A DNA stretch of 64,000 nt from Planctomycetota bacterium (GTDB lineage: Bacteria > Planctomycetota > Phycisphaerae > Sedimentisphaerales > Anaerobacaceae): positions 21,919-85,918 of the forward strand of contig VRUL01000004.1 of NCBI GenBank assembly GCA_019456145.1, given 5' to 3'. Below the pieces are notes generated by a model that saw only the letters and a list, made by a program, of their open reading frames with translations, made no database searches and had not been told where the DNA came from. A program made the position numbers and the translations under genes. Below, in pieces: positions 1-6,288 of this stretch. The number at the start of each line of letters is the position of its first letter. Positions within the stretch are counted from its first letter, which is position 1.

Positions 1-396
1 CGAGGCTCAGGGACTTCAAACCCGTCAGATCCAAAAGTGGTGACGTATCTGTGATCTGATTGTGTTGCAGGGTAATACTCGTCAGGTTAGTCAGATTCGC
101 CAGAGAGGAAAGATCGCTTATCTGATTACGATGCAGAGGCAGTGTGGTCAGTATACTCATCTCAGACAATCCAGAGAGGTTATCTATCTGGTTGAATTCG
201 AGGCTCAGGGACTTCAAACCCGTCAGATCCAAAAGTGGTGACGTATCTGTGATCTGATTGTGTTGCAGGGTAATAGTCGTCAGGTTGGTCAGATTCGCCA
301 GAGGGGAAAGATTGCTTATCTGATTACGATGCAGAAGCAGTGTGGTCAGCATGGTCATTTCAGACAATTCAGAGAGGTTACTTATCTGGTTGTTGT
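1..396. repeat. 198-bp tandem repeat inside the LRR gene
   Basis: The segment 1-198 is repeated at 199-396 with only scattered differences, and the first 77 bases or so are identical. The 198-bp period equals 66 codons, or three 22-residue LRR units, so the protein is growing by whole three-repeat blocks. Near-identity at silent positions suggests recent duplication or gene conversion. Confidence 0.9.
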
Positions 397-631
397 GGAG
401 GTCAAGAAACGTAAGATTAGTAGCATGCTTCAGTCCGATCAGATCTACTATCCCCCTTTGTCGAGCATCAAGATAAGTCAATCCCAACATATCGCTCGGA
501 GTAGGATTAGGAATCCCTAATTCTCCTTCCACAGCAGCTTTTAGATTAGGATCAGCAAAAAAAACTGGATCTTCTGCTAAAACAGCATTAGTTGATACTA
601 CAAGAACTAATAAAACTACCAAATTTTTCAT
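1..631 (-). CDS. Secreted leucine-rich-repeat protein, C-terminus cut by window edge
   Basis: Open frame read on the minus strand from an ATG at 631-629 to the window edge without a stop, about 210 residues. It starts with a signal peptide (MKNLVVLLVLVVSTNAVLA) and is followed by 22-residue leucine-rich repeats of the SDS22/internalin type, with the recurring pattern LTxLxxLxLxxNQIxxxSPL. A Shine-Dalgarno sequence (AAGGAGAG) lies about 10 bases upstream. The protein is exported and probably binds other proteins or surface ligands; no enzymatic domain is visible in the part present. The repeats are nearly identical at DNA level (see the 198-bp repeat), which points to recent expansion. It lies in the AT-rich accessory region, so it may be cargo of a mobile element. 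The LRR assignment is firm, the role unknown. Confidence 0.85.
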   Translation of the reverse strand, partial: MKNLVVLLVLVVSTNAVLAEDPVFFADPNLKAAVEGELGIPNPTPSDMLGLTYLDARQRGIVDLIGLKHATNLTFLDLHNNQISNLSELSEMTMLTTLLLHRNQISNLSPLANLTNLTTITLQHNQITDTSPLLDLTGLKSLSLEFNQIDNLSGLSEMSILTTLPLHRNQISDLSSLANLTNLTSITLQHNQITDTSPLLDLTGLKSLSL

Positions 632-660
632 TTCACTCTCTCCTTTCTCAATCTACAAAC

Positions 661-710
661 AAAAAGACCCAGCACCTATAGAGAACTGTTCCCTACAGCT
701 AAATGGGTCT
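661..710 (-). promoter_or_regulatory. Hairpin with U-tract in the leader of the LRR gene
   Basis: On the minus strand the arms AGACCCA (710-704) and TGGGTCT (671-665) are followed by a T-run (about 664-661), 30 bases before the start codon at 631. The loop contains further short complementary pieces. This resembles an intrinsic terminator placed in a 5' leader, either a transcription attenuator or the end of an upstream transcript. No known riboswitch core was recognised. Confidence 0.4.
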
Positions 711-868
711 AATCACCCTACTACTCCACTTGCCTTTCATCTATTTCCTTCCCACCATAATATCTATCTACAGCGCATACACCCTACCAATATCAATAAT
801 TATTTCAAGAAAAATCTGGAATAAATATTACCTATTATTCCCAAAAAAAGGCTTTTTGAAGTAGTAAT

Positions 869-955
869 TTATTTAATCCCCAGCTTCTCCCTCAAAAGCT
901 TCAAATTGACAACATCCTCCCTATTATATTCAAGCAATGTCTTTAGGCACGTAGT
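869..955 (-). pseudogene. Remnant of a YprB/RNase H-like protein C-terminus
   Basis: Minus-strand reading from about 955 to a TAA at 871-869 gives a short piece ending LLEYNREDVVNLKLLREKL. This kind of tail closes many YprB-type RNase H-like (RNase_H_2) proteins. In-frame stops lie just upstream, so only the last ~28 codons survive. I matched it from memory of the family only, so treat it as a possible gene relic in the 712-1077 gap, which otherwise shows no gene. Confidence 0.3.
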
Positions 956-1077
956 TTTGGCATATATCTATTATCGATAGATGGAGTGGGAGGTCAATAG
1001 GTGGGTAACAAAAAGGGCTACGAACAATAGGTAAGCAGCCCATAGGTAGATCAAGAATCTCCAGCCACATAAGCAGG

Positions 1078-2520
1078 TTAGTGTTGCACAATGCTTGATT
1101 GTAGCCAGTTTTCACTGAATATTGCAAAGTCTGTCAAATCTACTTTACCATCCTTGTTTATATCTGCTCTGTTAAGCGGTTTATGCTTGCCGATGATTGA
1201 AACACAATCACTACCATCTATCGGAGTTTCGTCTGTTAGAACACCTTCGACTGTCAACGTTAATACATCACCATCGTTGACATCTCCAAGGGTATCGACA
1301 ATTGCCTGGGTACGGAATTTTAGAGTGAGGTCAACATAGCCATCAGGACCATCTGTAGTACAGTTGCAATCGTTCGCATCTACAACAGGAGCAGTTACAT
1401 CTTCATAACTGTGTCGAATTGGGGCAACACCATTCAAACGAACTGACACAGCATCAATAGTGCTTACGTCAAAGTCTTCAGAGCCTAAGATTGCTACAGG
1501 GAGTACGCCGCGGCTGTACACGTTAAGTGGATTGGGACAGGACTGAGGCTTAATATCAAAGGCAACTTCTATAGATGGACCAGGAACTACCTCAATTATA
1601 CCTCGAAGATAACGAGCAGGCACAACGTCTTGATAAACTTCACAATTCCATTTCCCCGGAATAGTAGGATGAAAAGGCCCGGCCATATACATATGATCAC
1701 CGTTATCATAGATATATAAATATGAATCTATATTCCAAAATGTTACAGGTTCCCCATTTTGCCATGCCCAAGAACTTGGTAACATCCTATCACCATCAAT
1801 GTGTTCGAGTCCTATCCATATTAAGTTCCAATTTGATCCACCATGATAATCTCGAGCGTATTGCAGACCAAAAGGATTTGAACTTGTATCAAGCAACCAA
1901 TTCGATTCTGCCTCATCATTAACAGTAACCAAGTGTCCGCCTACAGAAACTGCCTCTGCTTCGGCATCTACCCAGTTGCTGTGATTGGTGGTTAATGTAT
2001 ATTGGTGTCCATTCACCGGATACATATACCACTCGTGTGTAGGTTCGGGGATAGTTTCATATTCAATAACAAAAGCTCTTGGGTTAGATGCATCATCGTT
2101 ATACAAATCAGAAAATCCCGCATAACTGCTATCATACATTGTATAACAGCCAAAATCTTCACCTACTCTGCCGTTTGGTTCAGTACTCCGCCAATATTGA
2201 AAACTAAAAGACTCGCCCGTTGTCCATTTCCAAACACCATCACCATCTTTATATAAACCGATAATAATGCTTATTCCAGCAGAAGGGCTTAAAACATTCT
2301 CGAGTAGAAAATTATGCTCTTCAATCGAGGTAACTGAAACTAAATGACCACCATACGATTCAGCCAAATCGTTAGCATCCAACCAGGTTATCTTGTCTGG
2401 CATTGCAACAAATTGATAGCCATGACCATTGCCACCTTCCGCCACTTCCCATACTACAATTTGTCCATTTGCCGATTGGACCACAAAACTCACTATCAAT
2501 AACAATATTAACTTCTTCAT
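1078..2520 (-). CDS. Secreted protein with two C-type lectin domains and a dockerin-like tail
   Basis: 480 residues from the ATG at 2520, chosen over an ATG eight codons upstream because it begins the signal peptide (MKKLILLLIVSFVVQSANG) and follows a strong GAAGGAGAAG site. Domains in order: C-type lectin-like domain 1 (about 30-155, with GGHLVSV, IIIGL and WRSTEPNG), domain 2 (about 167-311, with GGHLVTV, IWIGLEH and WQNGEPVTFW), a beta-rich planctomycete/archaeal-type domain (about 316-445, starting VAFDIKPQSCPNPLN), and one dockerin-like calcium loop (about 451-473, DINKDGKVDLTDF). It is probably extracellular and binds carbohydrate or protein ligands; no catalytic site is visible. A consensus promoter overlapped by a candidate XRE operator lies about 100 bp upstream, so it is probably repressor-controlled. 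Confidence 0.85.
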   Translation of the reverse strand: MKKLILLLIVSFVVQSANGQIVVWEVAEGGNGHGYQFVAMPDKITWLDANDLAESYGGHLVSVTSIEEHNFLLENVLSPSAGISIIIGLYKDGDGVWKWTTGESFSFQYWRSTEPNGRVGEDFGCYTMYDSSYAGFSDLYNDDASNPRAFVIEYETIPEPTHEWYMYPVNGHQYTLTTNHSNWVDAEAEAVSVGGHLVTVNDEAESNWLLDTSSNPFGLQYARDYHGGSNWNLIWIGLEHIDGDRMLPSSWAWQNGEPVTFWNIDSYLYIYDNGDHMYMAGPFHPTIPGKWNCEVYQDVVPARYLRGIIEVVPGPSIEVAFDIKPQSCPNPLNVYSRGVLPVAILGSEDFDVSTIDAVSVRLNGVAPIRHSYEDVTAPVVDANDCNCTTDGPDGYVDLTLKFRTQAIVDTLGDVNDGDVLTLTVEGVLTDETPIDGSDCVSIIGKHKPLNRADINKDGKVDLTDFAIFSENWLQSSIVQH

Positions 2521-2620
2521 CTTCTCTTCTCCTTCTACCCCCAAGTTAATAAATCATACAACTTACCTCAAAAACAGCCCAAACAGCCCTTACAACAGAC
2601 CTCTTACTACGCTTTTTTCA

Positions 2621-2649
2621 ATTATACCCTGACACTGAACTCGTGTCAA
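2621..2649 (-). promoter_or_regulatory. Consensus sigma70 promoter with an operator in its spacer
   Basis: On the minus strand TTGACA (2649-2644), exactly 17 bp, then TATAAT (2626-2621). It points at the lectin gene whose start is at 2520. The 19-bp inverted repeat TGACAC-7-GTGTCA (2630-2648) fills the spacer and most of the -35 box, so a bound repressor would block RNA polymerase. Confidence 0.75.
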
Positions 2650-2657
2650 GCTGGTAT

Positions 2658-2676
2658 TGACATTAAATTCGTGTCA
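2658..2676 (+). promoter_or_regulatory. Second operator copy, at the start of the XRE gene
   Basis: TGACAT-TAAATTC-GTGTCA is a second copy of the 19-bp imperfect palindrome at 2630-2648, 28 bp away. Here TTGACA (2657-2662) faces the XRE gene, with TACAAA (2681-2686) 18 bp further on as a weak -10 candidate. If that promoter is used, the transcript would begin inside the first codons and translation could start at Met9 (2700). Confidence 0.6.
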
Positions 2677-2921
2677 TGGCTACAAAATCCCAACACAATA
2701 TGAAGTACCGGATTCTTCCCGGCTTCCTTCGAAATATGAGAGAAAAGGCAGGTTTAACACAACGTGAGATAGGAAAACGGCTTAAAAAGCCCCAAAGTTA
2801 TGTCTATAACTGTGAAACTGCTAACAGAAGGGTTGATATTACCGAGTTTATTGCCTGGGCAAGAGCCTGTGGGATAAATCCCAAAACAGCCTTTGCCCAA
2901 CTATTAAAAGAACTGGGATGA
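2676..2921 (+). CDS. XRE-family helix-turn-helix repressor
   Basis: 81 residues, or 73 if translation starts at Met9 (2700). A Cro/C1-type helix-turn-helix covers most of it: LRNMREKAGLTQREIGKRL, then KKPQSYVYNCETANRRVDI. There is no second domain, so it is a minimal DNA-binding regulator. Two copies of a 19-bp palindrome lie directly upstream; one fills the spacer of the divergent promoter and the other sits at this gene's own start, which suggests autoregulation and repression of the lectin gene. Neither possible start has a clear Shine-Dalgarno site. The stop at 2921 abuts the end of a convergent gene (2923), so the two transcripts meet tail to tail. Confidence 0.8.
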   Translation: MATKSQHNMKYRILPGFLRNMREKAGLTQREIGKRLKKPQSYVYNCETANRRVDITEFIAWARACGINPKTAFAQLLKELG

Positions 2922-2922
2922 G

Positions 2923-3186
2923 CTATTTTTCTTGAGCTTGCCTAATCCTTTTCTCTATATGAGCCTGAACGACTACGGGCAGTTCAAACCAGTTAATCAT
3001 CTGTTCATCTCCTACTCTCCCTGTCTCAAAATCTGAGTCATTTATACCGTAGTATTCAGACATTTGAGATACTCCTTGTGGTGAGTCAGGATTTGATGAA
3101 AGGGTCAGACATGTCCCATCCCAGAAATAAACAGCGTATTTATCAACTACTTTTTTGCTTGCTTTTGTAATTGCTCTAATAATCAT
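2923..3186 (-). CDS. Hypothetical 87-residue protein, last gene of the accessory operon
   Basis: I do not recognise this family. It is a soluble, acidic 87-residue protein with no signal peptide or membrane segment; the centre (MSEYYGINDSDFETGRVGDE) is followed by a probable C-terminal helix. It starts 24 bp after the RuvB-like gene and is probably co-transcribed with it, as the last of five minus-strand genes (4898 to 2923). The tight packing supports its being real. Confidence 0.6.
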   Translation of the reverse strand: MIIRAITKASKKVVDKYAVYFWDGTCLTLSSNPDSPQGVSQMSEYYGINDSDFETGRVGDEQMINWFELPVVVQAHIEKRIRQAQEK

Positions 3187-3210
3187 TTTTCTATTTCCTA
3201 ATCCTTTCTA

Positions 3211-3951
3211 TTATGAAATTAACACCAACGCTTTTTTAGCGTGGGTAATATTTATGTCCCTGTCCTCACTTCTTGCAATAACATACGTCTGTTGGAGCAG
3301 TTTCACAGCTTTGCCTGGATTGTTCTCTGAGTTTTCAGATATGAGTTTTACTGTCTCCTGAGAAGCGTCCCATCCCAAATAGGCTATTCTCTGTCTGATT
3401 ATCATACGGATATGCTCAAGGCTGTAACCTCCCAGCTCACACCTAATACCTACATATTTCAAAACATCAGGGTGAACAATAGGATTTGGATCTGTAGATA
3501 GGATTATCAATCTATTTTTATACGGTATGATTTCTGCCTCTTGACTGGGAAAAGTTTTATGTAAACATTTATCTCTTATGATGTGGACTAAAGCTCCTGC
3601 TACGATTGAGGAGATTTTGTCAAAATTAGGAATATATAGAGTTGTATATTCAGTCGCAGTCTGAAAGAATGGTGTATGGTCTTCTGAGGTTCCTAAAATC
3701 AGAGCTGCTTCCCTAAACTCCAAATTGCCTATCGAAGAATGCAAGGCCCTTGCAAGTGTCCTCCTACCACCACCCTGACAACCAGATAACAACACTACGG
3801 GATATTCTGGATTTCTTTTTTCAATCCTGTCGTTGTGAATTTGATCGACCATTGAGATAAGAGCATATTTACTTTTGTATTGACCAATATAATTCCACAA
3901 GCTTGGTTCGAAACTATCGACATTTGTTGCTATTGTTTTATTATTATCCAT
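3211..3951 (-). CDS. RuvB-like AAA+ protein with a degenerate active site
   Basis: 246 residues that follow the Holliday-junction helicase motor RuvB through its AAA+ core: NYIGQ near residue 21, a P-loop at 57-65, a Walker B strand at 105-109, RuvB-like GGYSLEHIRMIIRQR near 174-188, and a lid helix at 211-221. The C-terminal winged helix of RuvB is absent. Residues needed for ATP hydrolysis have changed: P-loop GCQGGGRRT has Arg63 for Lys, Walker B is LYIPNF instead of hhhDE, the arginine finger (LRDRFG in RuvB) is LKYVG, and sensor 2 TPR is NPG. It therefore probably does not hydrolyse ATP and may be a structural or regulatory partner. It sits in an AT-rich operon, 21 bp after a 72-residue gene. 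A distant clamp-loader-like ATPase is the alternative. Confidence 0.7.
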   Translation of the reverse strand: MDNNKTIATNVDSFEPSLWNYIGQYKSKYALISMVDQIHNDRIEKRNPEYPVVLLSGCQGGGRRTLARALHSSIGNLEFREAALILGTSEDHTPFFQTATEYTTLYIPNFDKISSIVAGALVHIIRDKCLHKTFPSQEAEIIPYKNRLIILSTDPNPIVHPDVLKYVGIRCELGGYSLEHIRMIIRQRIAYLGWDASQETVKLISENSENNPGKAVKLLQQTYVIARSEDRDINITHAKKALVLIS

Positions 3952-3972
3952 TGGTTGTTTATTTTTCTTTTT

Positions 3973-4191
3973 CTACTTTGATATTATCTTAGTCTCAAAA
4001 TCATTGACCCACAACTCGCCCTTTTCATCACGATGCAAATCAGATTTACTGCCCTCAATTACATCTAACTGATAATAAAGATGACCATCTTCTTGGTCTT
4101 TATGAATACCCGTTATAAATGCCTTGCCAGTGTCTAAACCTTGAGCAATGTTAAATATTACTTTTGTTCCTATGGGCATTTGTTTTCTCAT
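3973..4191 (-). CDS. Hypothetical 72-residue protein
   Basis: I chose the ATG at 4191 (MRKQMPIGTKV) because a further upstream ATG at 4269 would run through the neighbouring zinc-ribbon gene. The sequence looks like a small all-beta protein: IGTKVIFNIAQGLDTGKAFI, then a hydrophilic stretch, then GELWVNDFE. Function not recognised. It lies 26 bp after the zinc-ribbon gene and 21 bp before the RuvB-like gene, in one probable operon. Confidence 0.55.
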   Translation of the reverse strand: MRKQMPIGTKVIFNIAQGLDTGKAFITGIHKDQEDGHLYYQLDVIEGSKSDLHRDEKGELWVNDFETKIISK

Positions 4192-4217
4192 GATTACTTT
4201 TTCGAGAAAGAATAAGA

Positions 4218-4352
4218 CTACCCTTTTTCTGTTCTTATTAGCCTGGCTTGAGAACCACACACAGGACAAGGAACCATAGATTTCCTCATGCCAGTCCTGG
4301 TAAAGGTAAATCTACACGCTCCATTGCAACATTTATAGAAATATTGAGTCAT
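4218..4352 (-). CDS. Small zinc-ribbon protein (44 residues)
   Basis: Short frame from an ATG at 4352 to a TAG at 4218, preceded by AAGGA about 8 bases upstream. It reads MTQYFYKCCNGACRF... and then MVPCPVCGSQARL. The Cys pairs at residues 8/9 and 13, and at 29 and 32, match a single zinc ribbon, and the rest is basic, so it may bind nucleic acid or a partner protein. It fills the gap between the 157-residue gene and the 72-residue gene in the same orientation, which supports its being a real operon member. Confidence 0.65.
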   Translation of the reverse strand: MTQYFYKCCNGACRFTFTRTGMRKSMVPCPVCGSQARLIRTEKG

Positions 4353-4409
4353 TTTCTTATCCTTAATAAATAGTTTTTTTTCTGCTCATCTTGATTTGTA
4401 CCTGAAAAA

Positions 4410-4962
4410 TAGTTTTCTGGGGATTTACACATCCAATACCTGCTCTATTTCTCCCACAATCCTAACAGCATCTGTTTTCCAAACAGGGATGTGGTTTAAT
4501 ACTCTTTCTCCAAACTCATTTCTACGAAAGAAATTTCTCAAATCTTGAATAGTGGGATAACAGGCTATCCACCCATACTTATTATAATGGGCAATGCTCC
4601 CACAGGATAAGCTCAAGAATTTGTAGAGATAGTTTGTAAGGCTTTTCATGCCATATTTTTTGATTCTCTTTATATCCCGTAGAATTCTTTTTTTGCTCCA
4701 TACGGAGTTACCATCAAAGAGGATATCAACTTTGATTTTTTCAAAATCAAGACAGTCCTGGATTCGTAGTCGTGCCTGGGATTCTGAAAGAGTAGGACGT
4801 TGTGGGATATTTTTTATAAGGATAATCTCTGCTTCTTGTATCTGTTTTTTAGAACCATAGAGGGCTACTCTTTTGTCAATTTTTAATATTTGCCTCATTT
4901 TTTCTACTCCTATGTTTTTTGGGTTTTTATTAGGAGGGAAAAAGTAGTTTTCTGGGGATTTA
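4410..4962. repeat. 18-bp direct repeats flanking the 157-residue gene
   Basis: TAGTTTTCTGGGGATTTA occurs at 4410-4427 and again at 4945-4962, both preceded by A/G-rich sequence. The first copy includes the stop codon of the gene at 4425-4898, and the second lies about 50 bp upstream of its start. The gene is therefore bounded by identical 18-mers, as after a cassette insertion or duplication of a gene junction. Confidence 0.7.
4425..4898 (-). CDS. Hypothetical 157-residue protein, first gene of the accessory operon
   Basis: Not recognised. The protein is basic, soluble, mixed alpha/beta and has no signal peptide; notable stretches are RIQDCLDFEKIKVDILFDGN in the middle and GWIACYPTIQDLRNFFRRNE toward the end. 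AGGAG lies about 9 bases before the ATG. It heads a five-gene minus-strand set (157-aa, zinc ribbon, 72-aa, RuvB-like, 87-aa) and is bracketed by the 18-bp direct repeats. A nucleic-acid-related role is plausible from its neighbours only. Confidence 0.6.
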   Translation of the reverse strand: MRQILKIDKRVALYGSKKQIQEAEIILIKNIPQRPTLSESQARLRIQDCLDFEKIKVDILFDGNSVWSKKRILRDIKRIKKYGMKSLTNYLYKFLSLSCGSIAHYNKYGWIACYPTIQDLRNFFRRNEFGERVLNHIPVWKTDAVRIVGEIEQVLDV

Positions 4963-5360
4963 ATTACTCAATGGTTACAGTCCCACTTGCTCCAGGATTG
5001 TCTTAGATCGATTGTGGGCCGAGTTCTCGGTAGTTTTGGTGTTTGGATAGGGGGAGAGGGTTTTAGAATATATTAATTAATAGATTGAATTGTGACGGTT
5101 GTTTCAGAAGATATTAATAGACCCGTATCTCTGTTCCATGAAATACTTGCAAAGATTCAGCGATTGAAACCTGCGGGCATTGGATACGGTTAATGCCAAG
5201 AATTGCTGAAAAACTTGGATTTCAGATGGGTACACTGGTTGAGGTACGTCAAAGAAACGATAATCAGTGGCCAAATTCGTGTTTTTGCTATTATTGTGGC
5301 TGAAATATTTTCAACATGAAGCTGGAAACCTTGAATTTTTGAGATCAATTTGATATTCTA
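4963..5360. other. Intergenic stretch, no intact gene seen
   Basis: About 400 bp of low-GC sequence. A short plus-strand reading near 5090-5190 (VTVVSEDINRP..., then LAKIQRLKPAGIGYG) looks protein-like but is closed by a stop and shifts frame, so it may be gene debris. I see no RNA gene or clear promoter. Confidence 0.4.
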
Positions 5361-5654
5361 TTGGAAAAGAGGCTCAGCGGCGTAGCTGAGCTAACATATA
5401 CAATGTTATATGGGAAATCCCAGATTATTGTATTTCTCATGAAATTAGATCAGAAATTAAAATCAATAATTATAAGCCCACGTTATCAACGAATGCGCCT
5501 TTTTAACACCATTATTTCCATCGCATTGTTTGTTTTATTCCTAATATTATCTGGCCCAAGTCAAGGTTATGTTTGGATTTTTGGAGTCATTGGCTTAGGT
5601 AGTGGGATTTATTACGCATACATTCGGTGGCGATCAGGTAATCGCGGAGTATGA
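5361..5654 (+). CDS. Small membrane protein, C-terminus lost at Rhs junction
   Basis: 97 residues with two probable membrane helices near residues 48-63 (NTIISIALFVLFLIL) and 70-86 (YVWIFGVIGLGSGIYYAY). A start at Met27 (5439) is possible; neither start has a good ribosome site. The frame stops shortly after entering DNA whose other frame encodes the Rhs tip (from about 5626), so the original C-terminus was probably replaced when the Rhs fragment arrived. Function unknown. Confidence 0.45.
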   Translation: MEKRLSGVAELTYTMLYGKSQIIVFLMKLDQKLKSIIISPRYQRMRLFNTIISIALFVLFLILSGPSQGYVWIFGVIGLGSGIYYAYIRWRSGNRGV

Positions 5655-6288
5655 GGCTGATACTGTAGTTCGAAAGCACATCTTTGGCCCCGGCATCGAT
5701 GAGCCGATATGTATGATTGTATCAGGCGTTGGGACTTACTATTACCACTTTGACGGGTTAGGGAGCGTAGCTGCTCTTTCCAATTCGAGTGGAAATATGG
5801 TTGAGCGTTATTCTTATGACGTCTTTGGCGAGCCGAACAGAACCAGCAGTATCGGAAATCCGTATATGTTCACCGGCCGGCGCTATGAGCCTGATTCTGG
5901 TTTGTATTATTACAGGGCAAGGTACTACTCACCTCAAATTGGCAGATTCTTGCAAACTGATCCGATCGGTTATGTAGACAGTATGAACCTATATACTTAT
6001 GTTGTCAACAACCCAATAAATCTAAATGACCCTACAGGTAAAATTATTGCAAAGATAATTCATTGTGCAATTTGCCTTTGGAAGCTTGGTAGCTTTGACT
6101 ACGATGAAGATTGTGGTCCTGAACCTACCCAGCCTGACCCATCTGATTGCAGTGTTGCGGGATTGGAAAAAGACTTACTCTATCTCAAGGAGTTGAAAAA
6201 GTGGCAAGTGAATTGTATAAATCAGATAAAAAAATTAATACCCTCATGTGGAAAATGTGCGTGGGCAATTCCCACACCAGGTAAATAA
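5602..6288 (+). CDS. Orphan Rhs tip: core-domain fragment with a variable C-terminal domain
   Basis: Homology to Rhs/YD-repeat proteins starts at about 5626 (GGDQVIAEYE, FGPGIDEPI) and runs through the hallmark Rhs-associated core: GLGSVAALSNSSGNMVERYS, YDVFGEP, YYYRARYYSPQIGRFLQTDP, NLYTYVVNNPINLNDPTG. The thousands of bases encoding the rest of an Rhs shell are missing, so this is a displaced tip, not a full toxin. After PTG a unique ~80-residue tail with several cysteines (CAICLWK, CGKCAW) occupies the toxin-domain position; I do not recognise its activity. Codons before 5626 belong to the upstream frame and a native start is not evident, so expression is doubtful. The next gene starts 11 bp downstream, as an immunity gene would. 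Confidence 0.8.
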   Translation: MGFITHTFGGDQVIAEYEADTVVRKHIFGPGIDEPICMIVSGVGTYYYHFDGLGSVAALSNSSGNMVERYSYDVFGEPNRTSSIGNPYMFTGRRYEPDSGLYYYRARYYSPQIGRFLQTDPIGYVDSMNLYTYVVNNPINLNDPTGKIIAKIIHCAICLWKLGSFDYDEDCGPEPTQPDPSDCSVAGLEKDLLYLKELKKWQVNCINQIKKLIPSCGKCAWAIPTPGK

